64,000 nucleotides of DNA from Achromobacter sp. Bel (GTDB taxonomy: Bacteria > Pseudomonadota > Gammaproteobacteria > Burkholderiales > Burkholderiaceae_B), in assembly GCF_012928505.1 (NCBI RefSeq), contig NZ_JABBJN010000014.1, forward strand, positions 59,062 through 123,061, in the 5' to 3' direction. The notes beneath the pieces were generated by a model. That model did not search any database. It saw only the letters and a list, made by a program, of their open reading frames with translations, and was not told the origin of the DNA. Numbering within the stretch: the first letter of the stretch is position 1; the number at the start of each line of letters is the position of its first letter. Positions 18,319 through 27,421 of the stretch are shown piece after piece. The translations under genes were made by a program, and so were the position numbers.

Positions 18319-20040
18319 ATGATCGTCGGCATCGACCTGGGCACGACCAACAGCCTCATTGCGTACTGGAAAGATGGCGCCGCCCATCTGGTCCCCAATT
18401 CGCTGGGCGACACCCTGACCCCCTCCTGCGTCAGCCTGGACGAGGACGGCACCATCCTGGTCGGCCAGGCCGCCCGGCAACGGCTGCAGAGCCACCCGGG
18501 GCAGACCGCCTCGCTGTTCAAACGCCACATGGGCAGCAACAAGGAATTCCGCCTGGGCAAGCAGCGCTTCCGCCCGGAAGAACTGTCGTCGCTGATTCTG
18601 CGGGCGTTGAAAGAAGACGCCGAGGCGCACACTGGCGAAGCGGTCACCGAAGCTGTCATTTCGGTTCCGGCGTATTTTTCGGACGGGCAGCGCAAGGCCA
18701 CCCGGGCCGCCGCCCAGCTGGCTGGCCTGCATGTGGAGCGCCTGATCAACGAACCGACCGCCGCCGCGCTGGCCTACGGCCTGCACCAGCGCGGCGGAGA
18801 GTCCCAATTCCTGGTGTTCGACCTGGGCGGCGGCACGTTCGACGTGTCATTGCTGGACATGTTCGACGGCGTCATGGAGGTCCGGTCCACCGCCGGCGAC
18901 AATTTCCTGGGCGGCGAGGACTTTGCCGAAGCCATCACGCGGTGGTTCTTCGACGCCTCGGGCATTCCATCCAAGGCACGCGACGACGCGCAATTCATGG
19001 AACTCGTCGCCGCCCGCGCCGAAGCCGTCAAGCGCCGGCTCAGCGACGAAGCGTCGGCCGAGCTGGCCGTGGAATGGCGCGGCAAGCCCTACGCGCTGAC
19101 GCTGTCCGACAGCCGCTACCAGGAACTGGTCGAACCCCTGCTGGCGCGCTTGCGGGCCCCGCTTGAACGCACGATGCGCGACGCGGGCGTGCGCGCGGCG
19201 GACATCGACGAAGTCGTGCTGGCCGGCGGCGCCACCCGCGCGCCGATGATCCGCACGCTTGTCACCCGCATGTTCGGGCGCTTCCCCTCGGTGGCCTTCA
19301 ACCCGGACGAAGTCGTGGCGCTGGGGGCCGCGGTCATGGCCGGGCTGAAGGCGCGCGACGAGGATCTGCGCGAAGTCGTCATGACCGACGTCTGCCCGTA
19401 TTCCCTGGGTGTCGAGGTGGTGCAGCAGCTGGCCGGCGGTGGCATGAGCGAAGGCCATTTTTCCCCCATCATCGAGCGCAACACCGTCATCCCCGCCAGC
19501 CGCGTCGCCAGCTATGCCCCCACGCAGGACCGCCAGAAGGCACTGCTGCTCAAGGTCTACCAGGGCGAATCCCGTCTGGTCCGAGACAACATCAAACTGG
19601 GCGAACTGCACATTCCACTGGAAGGCGGCACGCGCGAGGACGGCGCATTCGACGTGCGCTTCACCTACGACGTCAACGGCATCCTGGAAGTCGAAGCCAC
19701 CCGGACCCTGACCCAGCAGATGTACCGGTTGATCATCCGCGGCAACGAAGACGCTCTGGACGACGACCAGATCGCGGCGCGCTTCGCGGCGCTGGCGCAA
19801 CTGAAGATCCATCCCCGTGACCTGCTGGAGAACCGGACGCTGCTGGCCGAGGCCGAACGCGTCTACACCTTCCTGCGCGACATCGAACGCGAGCAGATGG
19901 CCGCGGAAATCAGGGGATTCGAAGCCGCGCTGGAACGTCAGGATGATCGGACGACGGCACAGGCGCGCACGCGCCTGCGTGAAGTCATCACCTACTTCGA
20001 ACGCGCCAAGGTGTTCTTTCCCGAGACGGATCCCAGCTGA
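18319..20040 (+). CDS. hscC: Hsp70-family chaperone, HscC type
   Basis: The 573-residue DnaK-like ATPase starts [20 protein letters not shown], the HscC signature. Phosphate loops [18 protein letters not shown] and [13 protein letters not shown] are present, and the substrate-binding domain is shorter than in DnaK, with no EEVD-like tail. Length matches E. coli HscC (about 556). HscC chaperones are specialised and in E. coli partner with the J-like protein DjlC encoded nearby. Here too a J-like gene follows, its ATG 9 nt after the hscC stop, so the two form an operon. It is divergent from the peptide-export operon; any functional link to that operon is untested. Confidence 0.9.
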   Translation: MIVGIDLGTTNSLIAYWKDGAAHLVPNSLGDTLTPSCVSLDEDGTILVGQAARQRLQSHPGQTASLFKRHMGSNKEFRLGKQRFRPEELSSLILRALKEDAEAHTGEAVTEAVISVPAYFSDGQRKATRAAAQLAGLHVERLINEPTAAALAYGLHQRGGESQFLVFDLGGGTFDVSLLDMFDGVMEVRSTAGDNFLGGEDFAEAITRWFFDASGIPSKARDDAQFMELVAARAEAVKRRLSDEASAELAVEWRGKPYALTLSDSRYQELVEPLLARLRAPLERTMRDAGVRAADIDEVVLAGGATRAPMIRTLVTRMFGRFPSVAFNPDEVVALGAAVMAGLKARDEDLREVVMTDVCPYSLGVEVVQQLAGGGMSEGHFSPIIERNTVIPASRVASYAPTQDRQKALLLKVYQGESRLVRDNIKLGELHIPLEGGTREDGAFDVRFTYDVNGILEVEATRTLTQQMYRLIIRGNEDALDDDQIAARFAALAQLKIHPRDLLENRTLLAEAERVYTFLRDIEREQMAAEIRGFEAALERQDDRTTAQARTRLREVITYFERAKVFFPETDPS

Positions 20041-20049
20041 GGGGTGTTC

Positions 20050-21474
20050 ATGTTCGACGTACTGGGCATTGCGCCGACCAGCGACGCGAAGGCGATCCGT
20101 CGCGCTTATGCGGCCGCGCTGAAGCAGATAGACCAGCAGACGCAACAGGCGGCGTTCGAGCAACTTCGCACCGCTTACGAGCGCGCGCTGGCTTGGGCGC
20201 GCCACCATCACGATCAACGGCCCCCCGGCGGCTCCGTCCAAGACCGGCCCGAGGCCGAAACCGACGCCGCAACGGAAGCGGAGGCCAAGGCTGAAGCCCG
20301 AAAAGCCGTAGGATCAGACGCCGGACCGTCCGCGGCCGCGCCCGTCGACTTCCGGATGAACCAGCCCCAGGTGAAGGTCCACGTACAAACGCACGCTGAC
20401 GGCCCGGAAAACACGCGGCGGATGGCGCGCCAGCGGACCCGCGCGATCGAACGATGGGTGCAGGCGCTGATGCAGGCGGACGCGACGCAGCTGGAGGACG
20501 TGTGGCGGCAGATCCAGGCGGATCCCGCGCTGCTGCACCTGGACGCGGCCGACGAGATGTCCGCCGCGCTGCTGCATGCCTTGGCGCAACGTCCTGAGGG
20601 ACGCATGCAGCTTTATCGGGAGGCCAGTTCCCGCTTTGGTTGGAACGAAGCGACCTTCCAGCTGCCCGGCCGCCCCGGCGTGCCCGCACTGGTGGAACAG
20701 GTCGAACATGACCGGGCCTTATGGCGCCGCCATACGCGCGCCTATCGCAAAGCGCACGAACGCGTCATCAAGCTGCTGCAGAACAAGCCCGGCCCATCCT
20801 GGCGTCAGGCGCGGCGGGTTGCGGGTCACGTTCACCGCATGCGCAACCAGGTTCCGCTTTGGTTCACGCTGCAAGTTCCGCCGGGCCGGCAAGAGGCCTA
20901 CCTTGAGGCCGCGATGCGCGTGCCGCGCTACGCGTGGGTACTCGATACGATCATCACGTTTGTGCGCAACTGGTGGTGGCTCGCGCTCATCCTGATGGTG
21001 GTGCTCAATGGTATGTCCCAGGATGGCGGACTCAAAGGGCTATACCAGCAAGCCACCCCGGAACAGAAGGCGCAAGCCACCGGCATGAAGCTGTCCGCGA
21101 CGGCGCCGGATCGAAAGATCGACTCCCGGATCAAGATGTCCCTGGAGACCATCCGGCCCAACGGAGACCATGTCTTCCTGATTTCGGACACCGTGGCGCC
21201 GAAGAACCGGAACTTTGCGCCCAAACTGATCGTGCCGCCCGTCAGGTATCCCTTTTCGTCCCGATTCAGAGACACGGAGGGCCAGGTCGTGCTCGGCCTG
21301 CAGCTGTCGGCCGCCGGTGTCTCCGACGCCTGGATCGTCCAGTCTTCAGGCGTCGGGGAACTGGATCAGGGTGCGCTCTGGACGCTGCGGGGCGCACGGA
21401 CCGAAGGCGACTTCCCGCCGGGAGGCTTCATGGCTGAATTCACCGTCACGTTCACGCCGCCGAAGAAGCCGTAG
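20050..21474 (+). CDS. J-like domain, transmembrane helix and TonB C-terminal domain fusion
   Basis: The 474-residue protein starts MFDVLGIAPTSDAKAIRRAY, the first two helices of a J domain. The HPD tripeptide is absent: the loop reads KQIDQQTQQAAFEQL before helix III (RTAYERALAW). A charged Ala/Glu-rich linker, a helical region, one transmembrane helix (about residues 300-318) and a TonB_C-like domain follow (EGQVVLGLQLSAAGV...VQSSGVGELDQGALWTL). ATG 20050 is chosen because TGAGGGG precedes it by 5 nt; GTG 20044 is less likely. It is in an operon with hscC and probably recruits the chaperone to the inner membrane. The 3' end overlaps the convergent peroxidase gene by 23 nt. Confidence 0.78.
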   Translation: MFDVLGIAPTSDAKAIRRAYAAALKQIDQQTQQAAFEQLRTAYERALAWARHHHDQRPPGGSVQDRPEAETDAATEAEAKAEARKAVGSDAGPSAAAPVDFRMNQPQVKVHVQTHADGPENTRRMARQRTRAIERWVQALMQADATQLEDVWRQIQADPALLHLDAADEMSAALLHALAQRPEGRMQLYREASSRFGWNEATFQLPGRPGVPALVEQVEHDRALWRRHTRAYRKAHERVIKLLQNKPGPSWRQARRVAGHVHRMRNQVPLWFTLQVPPGRQEAYLEAAMRVPRYAWVLDTIITFVRNWWWLALILMVVLNGMSQDGGLKGLYQQATPEQKAQATGMKLSATAPDRKIDSRIKMSLETIRPNGDHVFLISDTVAPKNRNFAPKLIVPPVRYPFSSRFRDTEGQVVLGLQLSAAGVSDAWIVQSSGVGELDQGALWTLRGARTEGDFPPGGFMAEFTVTFTPPKKP

Positions 21475-22441
21475 TCGTCGGCTGCGATGCCTGCGCCGGG
21501 GCGTGCGATGCCAGCGCTTCCAGCCGTTCCGCCGACGGCACGAAGAACAGGCTGCCCGTCACGGCGCGGCTGTAGTCCAGCAGGCGATCGTAGTTGCCCG
21601 CCGGGCGGCCCACGAACATGTTCTCGAGCATTTGCTCGATCGGCGCGGGCGAACGCGCGTAGCCGATGAAATACGTGCCGAACTCGCCCACGCCCGGGCG
21701 GCCGAACGGCATGTTGTCACGCAGGATCTTCACTTCCTGGCCGTTCTCTTCCAGTGTCGTCAGGGCACTGTGCGAAGACGCCGGCTTGATGTCGTCGTCC
21801 AGTTCCACGTTCGACTGCTTGTGGCGGCCAATGATGCCTTCCTGGTTCTCGACCGTCAGCGCATTCCACCCCGCCATGTCGTGCAGATACTTCTGCACCA
21901 GGACGTAGCTGCCGCCTGCGAATTCCGAGTCCTCGTCGCCGATCACGGTGAAATCGACGGCCTCGCGGCCTTCTGGGTTTTCGGTGCCGTCGACAAAGCC
22001 GATGATGGCGCGCCGGTCGAAGTAGCGAAAGCCATGCACCTCGTCGACCACGGTCACGGCATCGCCCAGCCCGTTGACCAGCAGCGTCGCAAGTTCAAAG
22101 CAAATGTCCATGGCGTCCGCGCGGATGTGCAGCAGCAGATCGCCAGGCGTCGACACCGCGACCCGCGCGCCGTCGCCGAACACGCGGAACGGGTGCAGGG
22201 ACGCCGGCCGCGGCTGGCCGAACAGCGCGTCCCAGGCGTCAGACCCGAACGCACAGACACAGGACAGGTTCTGCTGGGGCGCACGCGTCCTGACGGTGCG
22301 CGTCAAGGTGGCCACGTCGGCGCACCAGCCGCGGACGGTTTCGGCGGCGGCGGCCCCCGGATTCAGCGTGGCGACGATGAATATCGCGTGACGCGTCGTG
22401 GGGCTATGGACGGCTTGAGGCTCGGGCGGAAAGTCAGGCAT
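21452..22441 (-). CDS. Dyp-type (dye-decolourising) haem peroxidase
   Basis: The 329-residue cytoplasmic DyP peroxidase is of the YfeX-like class. The family GxxDG motif is GFVDGTENPEG, with the catalytic Asp. The proximal haem His is likely in the SSHSAL segment, and the distal Arg lies in ILRDNMPFG. The Cys-containing loop NLSCVCAFGSDAWDALFG is usual for the class. There is no Tat signal and no encapsulin gene is nearby. The C-terminus carries a short Ala/Thr/Ser-rich tail. It likely uses hydrogen peroxide to oxidise porphyrin-like or phenolic compounds; the physiological substrate is uncertain. Confidence 0.9.
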   Translation of the reverse strand: MPDFPPEPQAVHSPTTRHAIFIVATLNPGAAAAETVRGWCADVATLTRTVRTRAPQQNLSCVCAFGSDAWDALFGQPRPASLHPFRVFGDGARVAVSTPGDLLLHIRADAMDICFELATLLVNGLGDAVTVVDEVHGFRYFDRRAIIGFVDGTENPEGREAVDFTVIGDEDSEFAGGSYVLVQKYLHDMAGWNALTVENQEGIIGRHKQSNVELDDDIKPASSHSALTTLEENGQEVKILRDNMPFGRPGVGEFGTYFIGYARSPAPIEQMLENMFVGRPAGNYDRLLDYSRAVTGSLFFVPSAERLEALASHAPAQASQPTTTASSAA

Positions 22442-22543
22442 GGAATCGGATGCTCAGGACGGGGGAATGGAGTTTCTGGCAGAAATTGTATCTGTTCGTC
22501 CAGGGATACCGTCCCCCTGCCTTGCATCCGCCATGCCGGCCGG

Positions 22544-23308
22544 TCAGAAGCGGTACGCCACGCCCACCGAGCCGAACACGTTGGTCTTGCGGTCCGTCAG
22601 CGGACTGTCGCGGGCGTCGCCCAGCAAAGTATTGACGCCGATCGTGGACACCGTGCTCCAGCTGGGATTGATGCGGTATATCCACGTGGAGTACAGGCCG
22701 ACGTTCTTGAATCCCGATGACGGCGAGTACGTCGACAGGCCTTCGCGGCTGCGGGCCGATTGCGACGACGTGACGCCGTACCAAGTCTGCATATAGTCGC
22801 TGTTGGCCCATTCGGTGCGAATGCCGACCTGCACCGTGTTCTTCTCGGTCATCAGCGCCGCGTAGGACGCGCGCAGCTCCAACGTGCCGCCGTAGCCGCT
22901 GCGGGCCGCCTGCTTGTAGCCCGCGCCCAGCGAATACCGGCCTGGGCGCCATTCCACATAGGCACCATACGCGCCATGGAACTTGATATCGTCCAGCCCC
23001 TTGGTGAGGTCGGCGTCGTCGGCCTTGCGCCCCAGGGCCATCCCCACAAAGACGCCCGCGTCCAGGTCGGACGCCAATGAAGCCTTCAGTCCCATTGCCG
23101 GCAGCCCCATACGCGGCGTGATGAAGAAATTGCCCGATTGATAGTTGATCAGCGGAACCGGCAGCGCCCGATACTCACTGGAACCTTCATAGACGGGAAC
23201 CGCTCCGACCCCCAAACCGATGAAGTTTGTGCTTTGCGCGTAGACGGCGCCAGCCCCGGTGAACATCACGCCTGCCAGCGCGCCTCTTGCTAATATACCC
23301 ATCCGCAT
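22544..23308 (-). CDS. MipA/OmpV-family outer-membrane protein
   Basis: The 254-residue protein has a signal peptide (MRMGILARGALAGVMF, cleavage after AVYAQ) and a beta-barrel. MipA/OmpV features include GLGVGAVPVYEGSSEYRALP near the N-terminus, RMGLPAMGLKA, and the terminal strand VFGSVGVAYRF ending in Phe. ATG 23308 is chosen because GAAGGA lies 7 nt upstream; the longer open frame upstream runs antisense through the response regulator and is not real. OmpV proteins act as porins or as scaffolds for murein enzymes. It is divergent from the two-component genes and probably regulated by them. Confidence 0.9.
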   Translation of the reverse strand: MRMGILARGALAGVMFTGAGAVYAQSTNFIGLGVGAVPVYEGSSEYRALPVPLINYQSGNFFITPRMGLPAMGLKASLASDLDAGVFVGMALGRKADDADLTKGLDDIKFHGAYGAYVEWRPGRYSLGAGYKQAARSGYGGTLELRASYAALMTEKNTVQVGIRTEWANSDYMQTWYGVTSSQSARSREGLSTYSPSSGFKNVGLYSTWIYRINPSWSTVSTIGVNTLLGDARDSPLTDRKTNVFGSVGVAYRF

Positions 23309-23384
23309 CAGGGCTTCCTTCAGTGTTATTACAGTGGCCGTGGGCGACCGCCCCCGGGTTTGGCCTGCATTGTCCTGAGCAACT

Positions 23385-23401
23385 TTTAATAATTCTTTAA
23401 G
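23385..23401 (+). promoter_or_regulatory. Direct-repeat box for the OmpR-type regulator (PmrA/QseB-like)
   Basis: TTTAAT, five bases, TTTAAG: two half-sites in direct repeat with an 11-bp period, inside the 132-bp gap between mipA and the response regulator. This matches the (C/T)TTAA(T/G)-N5-(C/T)TTAA(T/G) pattern bound by PmrA and QseB regulators. It is well placed to control both divergent transcripts. Confidence 0.5.
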
Positions 23402-23440
23402 GCTTCGGCGGAACGCGCCGAAGACGGCTCTGGAGCTTGC

Positions 23441-24109
23441 TTGCGTATCCTGCTGGTAGAAGACGACCCCATGCTGGGCGATGCCTTGCGCGCGGGCCTG
23501 ATTCAAGACGGCGCCACCGTGGACTGGGTGCGCGACATGCCCGAAGCGCACCTGGCGCTGGTGGACCACGGCTATCAAGCCGTCCTGCTGGATCTGGGGT
23601 TGCCGGATGGCAGCGGCTTGACGGTGCTGAAGGCGTTGCGCGCCCGCTTCGACACGACGCCGGTCCTGATCATCACCGCCCGCGACCGCCTGAGCGAGCG
23701 CATCCAGGGCCTGGACGCCGGGGCCGACGACTATCTGGTGAAGCCTTTCCAGCTGGATGAACTCCTGGCCCGGATGCGCGCCGTGCTCCGCCGCAGCAGC
23801 AACAGCGTGGTGTCCGCCTTGCGCTGCCGCGACGTGGTGCTGGAGCCCGCGCGCCGCACGGTGACGCAGGGCGGCAGCGAAGTCAGCTTGAGCGCGCATG
23901 AATATCACACGCTGCTGGCCCTGATGCAACGCATGGGCAACACCGTCAGCCGCGATCAATTGGAAGTGGCCGTCTACGGCAGCAGCGGCACCATCGAAAG
24001 CAACACGGTGGCCGTGTACATCCATCAATTGCGCCGCAAGCTGGGCGACGGGCTGATCGAAACCCAGCACGGCCTGGGCTACCGCATCGTGCCGGACGTG
24101 TCGCTATGA
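23441..24109 (+). CDS. OmpR-family response regulator (QseB/PmrA-like)
   Basis: A 222-residue receiver plus winged-helix regulator. It starts with TTG, preceded by GGAG about 5 nt upstream, and reads MRILLVEDDPMLGDALRAGL. The phosphoacceptor Asp is in AVLLDLGLPDGSG and the switch Lys in DYLVKPFQLDEL. The C-terminal winged helix has SNTVAVYIHQLRRKLG and GLGYRIV. The stop shares ATGA with the kinase start, so the two are translationally coupled. Divergent from mipA/ompV, with a QseB-type box between. Confidence 0.92.
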   Translation: MRILLVEDDPMLGDALRAGLIQDGATVDWVRDMPEAHLALVDHGYQAVLLDLGLPDGSGLTVLKALRARFDTTPVLIITARDRLSERIQGLDAGADDYLVKPFQLDELLARMRAVLRRSSNSVVSALRCRDVVLEPARRTVTQGGSEVSLSAHEYHTLLALMQRMGNTVSRDQLEVAVYGSSGTIESNTVAVYIHQLRRKLGDGLIETQHGLGYRIVPDVSL

Positions 24110-25461
24110 AGACACTGCGCAAGCAAGTCGCGGTCACGCTGTTCCTGGCGATGGTCGCTACGTGGGTGACCGTCTTTTCCCTGATCTACCTGGAGCAGAC
24201 CCGCGCCGAAACCGGCATGTCGGACCAGAACCTGCGCGATGGCGCGCAGAAGGCGCTGCTGTCGATGCCCACCAGCCTGCTGCAGGCCACGTCGGCAGGC
24301 GAAGACCGGTTCGAACTGCCGGGCGCCGCCCGCTTCGGCGGCGAGTCCATCAACTTCCAGGTCTGGTCGTTGGCCGACAAGCGACTGCTGGTGCAATCGC
24401 CCTGGGCGCCCGACGAACCCCTGGTGCAGGACTTCAGCAACGGCTTCCATGACGTTGTGCTGCGCGGCGAGCCCTGGCGCGCCTACGCCGTGTCGGACGC
24501 CGATGGCCGCATTCAGGCGCAGTTCGCCAAGTCGAGCGCGCAATTGCGCAAGGAAACGACGCGCCGCATGTGGAGCGGCCTGGCGTTCCTGAGCGTGCTC
24601 TTTCTAATACTGACCGGCCTGACTTGGCTGGTCATACGCCGCGCGTTCCGCCCCGTGGACCGCGCGCGCGACGCCATCCTGGGCCGCGCCGGCATGGACC
24701 TGACGCCGCTGCCCACCGCTGGCATGCCCGGTGAACTGCAGCCGTTCATCCGGTCCATCAATGACCTGCTTGAACGCCTGTCGGCCTCGCTGGACCGCGA
24801 ACGCCGCTTCCTGGCCGACGCCGCGCACGAACTGCGCACGCCGCTGGCCGCCCTGAGCGCCTACGCGGAACTGGCGGTCCGCAGCGACACGCCGCAGGCG
24901 CGCGCACAAGCGGTCGACAAACTACGCGACGTCGCCACCCGCACCACCCGCCTGGCCGAGCAACTGCTGGACCAGGCCCGCACCGAGGCCCAGAACGAAG
25001 GCCCGGCGGAACCCGTGGCGCTAGACCGGTTGGCGGAAATGATCGTGCGCGACAGCGAGGCGCTTGCCAATCGCAAGAACCAGCGAATCAGCCTGGATGC
25101 CAAGACCGTGGAAGTCAGCGGCGGCGTCGACGCCCTGGGAGTGTTGCTGCGCAACCTGCTGGACAACGCCTTGCGCTACACGCCCGAGGGCGGCCGCGTG
25201 GCGGTATGCTGCGGCCCCTTGCCCGACGGCGGCGCCCAACTGTCAGTCGCGGACAATGGGCCGGGCATCGCCGCTGCGGAGCGCGAACGCGTGTTCGACC
25301 GCTTCTACCGCAAGGCCGGCACGGTTGAGCGCGGCAGCGGCATCGGCCTGTCGCTGGTGGCGCAGGTCGCCGCCAGGCACAACGCGCGGATCGAGTGGGG
25401 GCCGGGCCTGGACGATTGCGGCGTTGGCATCACCGTCACGTTTCCCCCCGGCGGCGCCTAG
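24106..25461 (+). CDS. Sensor histidine kinase (QseC/PmrB-like)
   Basis: The 451-residue kinase has transmembrane helices at about residues 9-29 and 160-180 bracketing a periplasmic domain of about 130 residues, then a HAMP region. The dimerisation box is FLADAAHELRTPLAALSAYA (phospho-His), and the catalytic domain has NLLDNALRYTPEGG, VADNGPGI and GSGIGLSLVAQ. The size and pattern are those of QseC. It overlaps the regulator gene by 4 nt. The input signal is unknown; members respond to catechol-like signals, metals or cationic peptides. Confidence 0.92.
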   Translation: MKTLRKQVAVTLFLAMVATWVTVFSLIYLEQTRAETGMSDQNLRDGAQKALLSMPTSLLQATSAGEDRFELPGAARFGGESINFQVWSLADKRLLVQSPWAPDEPLVQDFSNGFHDVVLRGEPWRAYAVSDADGRIQAQFAKSSAQLRKETTRRMWSGLAFLSVLFLILTGLTWLVIRRAFRPVDRARDAILGRAGMDLTPLPTAGMPGELQPFIRSINDLLERLSASLDRERRFLADAAHELRTPLAALSAYAELAVRSDTPQARAQAVDKLRDVATRTTRLAEQLLDQARTEAQNEGPAEPVALDRLAEMIVRDSEALANRKNQRISLDAKTVEVSGGVDALGVLLRNLLDNALRYTPEGGRVAVCCGPLPDGGAQLSVADNGPGIAAAERERVFDRFYRKAGTVERGSGIGLSLVAQVAARHNARIEWGPGLDDCGVGITVTFPPGGA

Positions 25462-25620
25462 TACGGGCACTTGCCCTGCCGCGGCTTCGGCGCGCTGACT
25501 CAATCCTCGGCGGCAACGCGTTGCCCCACCGTCGGACAAGCGCTGATTTCCGCGGTAAAACCGGCCCACCCTTCGGGTATAGTCTGAAACTCTTCGCGCC
25601 CTCAGGAAACCTGCGCCACC

Positions 25621-26286
25621 ATGACCAGCGCCCGCGACCTTGTCTACGGGGAACTCCGCCGACGGCTGATGTCCGGCGTGTTCCTGCCCGGCGAGCGCCT
25701 GCGCGAAGAGCACATCGCGGCCGAGCTTTCCGTCAGCCGCACGCCGGTGCGCAGCGCGATCGAACGGTTGATCACCGATGGCCTGGTCAAGCGCGAAGGC
25801 CGCCGCGGCGCGGTGGTGCTGGGCTGGGTGGACCGCGACATCAACGAGGCGTTCGAACTGCGCCTGCTGCTTGAGCCTTACGCCGCGCGTAGCGCCGCGC
25901 AACGCGCCACGCCCGAACAGATCGACCACCTTGAGCAGATCAACCAGCGCATGCTGGCCGCCATTCTTTCCGACGACACCGACCGCGTGGCGCGGGTCCA
26001 GCACTGCAATAACCTCTTCCACCACGCATTGCTGGATGCGGCGCAATCCGCGCGGGTGCGAACGATGGTGGAGAACCTGCTGGACATGCCGATCATCATC
26101 GGCTCGTTCTACTTCTACACGCACGACGACATGCTGCGCAGCGTGGAGCACCATCGCCAAATCATCGCCGCCTTGCGCGCCCGCGATCCGGGATGCGCCG
26201 ACATCGCCATGCGCTTTCACCTGACCACGACGCACCTGCTTTTCCGCAGCCAGCGCAAGCCGCCGGCCGACACGTCAGCCGCGTGA
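25621..26286 (+). CDS. GntR-family transcriptional regulator (FCD type)
   Basis: The 221-residue regulator has an N-terminal winged helix (LVYGELRRRLMSGVFLPGER, recognition helix in LSVSRTPVRSAIERL) and an all-helical FCD effector domain. Family Asp/His residues of the metal-binding FCD pocket lie in helical segments such as CNNLFHHALLDAA. FCD regulators usually control uptake and degradation of organic acids. The dehydrogenase/Bug/RraA operon a few hundred bases away on the other strand is a reasonable target, though not divergent from it. A TATAGT at 25578-25583 may be its -10 element. Confidence 0.88.
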   Translation: MTSARDLVYGELRRRLMSGVFLPGERLREEHIAAELSVSRTPVRSAIERLITDGLVKREGRRGAVVLGWVDRDINEAFELRLLLEPYAARSAAQRATPEQIDHLEQINQRMLAAILSDDTDRVARVQHCNNLFHHALLDAAQSARVRTMVENLLDMPIIIGSFYFYTHDDMLRSVEHHRQIIAALRARDPGCADIAMRFHLTTTHLLFRSQRKPPADTSAA

Positions 26287-26326
26287 CGCCGGCCGCGCCT
26301 TTCCGCCTTCCCCTTTATCCGCTTTC

Positions 26327-26689
26327 ATGTATTCGCCCCAGATCCTTGTCGCCCTTTTCGTCCTGCTGCTGGCCGTTGTCATTCCGCTGGTCACGGTAGC
26401 CGTGCACCTGGCTCAGCTGTTGCGCTGGTCATTGCACGCCGACCCGGCGACGCGGGGCGAGCGTCCGCATTTCACGGGGCCCGTGCTGGCGCTGCTGTTC
26501 AGCGTGCTGGCCGCCAGCGACTTCACGTCTTATGAGCCGATGCGGACCATCGCGGAACTGAATCCGGTGCCGATGGCCGCGCGCGCCTACTTCACGGTGG
26601 CCATGCTGGTGCTGGCGGTGCTGTCATGGGCGTATGGCGGCGCAGTCAAGGACCGGCTCCTGCGCCGCCTGGGAATTGCCAACGGCTGA
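26327..26689 (+). CDS. Small hypothetical membrane protein
   Basis: The 120-residue protein has three likely transmembrane helices (about residues 5-30, 49-65 and 86-105) and a short basic C-terminus. No family motif is recognised. The ATG lies 41 bp after the GntR gene, so the two may share a transcript. Codon bias matches its neighbours, supporting a real gene. Confidence 0.6.
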   Translation: MYSPQILVALFVLLLAVVIPLVTVAVHLAQLLRWSLHADPATRGERPHFTGPVLALLFSVLAASDFTSYEPMRTIAELNPVPMAARAYFTVAMLVLAVLSWAYGGAVKDRLLRRLGIANG

Positions 26690-26713
26690 CGGGCGGGCCT
26701 TGGCGCCGCTTGC

Positions 26714-27382
26714 TCAGGGCTTCCAGCCCTGCGCCTTCAGCCGGGCGTCGATCCACGAGGTGTCCAGCGTGCCGGCGGCGATCTGCGCCAGCATCTGCTC
26801 TTCGACCGCGTGCTTGGCCGACGCGGCGTCATACAGCGCGGACACCTGGTCGTACGGCAAGGACAGCAGGCCGTCGTCGTCGCCCAGGATCAGGTCACCC
26901 GGTTCGATTGTCATGCCGTCCAGCGCGATGACGGCATTGATCTCGCCCGGGCCATCCTTGTAGGGCCCTCGGTGCGTCACGCCGGCCGCATACACCGGGA
27001 ACGCGCCGCGCCGGATGGTGCCGCTGTCGCGGATCGCGCCGTTGATCACGATGCCGGCCAGGCCGCGCGTCTGCGCATAGGTCGTCATGATCTCGCCGAT
27101 GATGGCATTGGTGAGGTCGCCACCGGCGTCCACCACCACCACATCGCCCGGCTGCGCCAGTTCCAGCGCCTTGTGCACCAACAGGTTGTCGCCCGGGCGC
27201 GTGCGCACCGTCAGCGCGGGGCCGGCCATCGGAGAGCCATCGTGCATGGGCCGCAGGCGCGCGCCGCCAGCCGTCATGCGCGACATGCAGTCGCTGATGT
27301 TGGCGACGGGGATGCGGAGAAACTTCTCGACGTACTCGCTCGCGACCGCGCGCTTGCGCGGGTGGATCTCAAAACCGGTCAT
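26714..27382 (-). CDS. RraA-like / HMG-CHA aldolase family protein
   Basis: The 222-residue RraA-fold protein has the active-site signature GEIMTTYAQTRGLAGIVING followed by AIRDSGTI; the Arg and Asp are those used for pyruvate and metal binding in 4-hydroxy-4-methyl-2-oxoglutarate (HMG/CHA) aldolases. The same fold includes RraA, the RNase E inhibitor, but the catabolic context (Bug receptor and dehydrogenase upstream) favours an aldolase or decarboxylase. It is the last gene of a three-gene operon, 39 bp after the Bug gene. Confidence 0.82.
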   Translation of the reverse strand: MTGFEIHPRKRAVASEYVEKFLRIPVANISDCMSRMTAGGARLRPMHDGSPMAGPALTVRTRPGDNLLVHKALELAQPGDVVVVDAGGDLTNAIIGEIMTTYAQTRGLAGIVINGAIRDSGTIRRGAFPVYAAGVTHRGPYKDGPGEINAVIALDGMTIEPGDLILGDDDGLLSLPYDQVSALYDAASAKHAVEEQMLAQIAAGTLDTSWIDARLKAQGWKP

Positions 27383-27421
27383 TAGGGGCCTCCTGGTGCT
27401 TTGTCTGTCGGTGTCGCAAGA

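Noticed and set aside
23309..24070. Long N-terminal extension of the MipA/OmpV frame
   Set aside because: It runs antisense through the response regulator. The signal peptide and ribosome binding site place the start at 23308.
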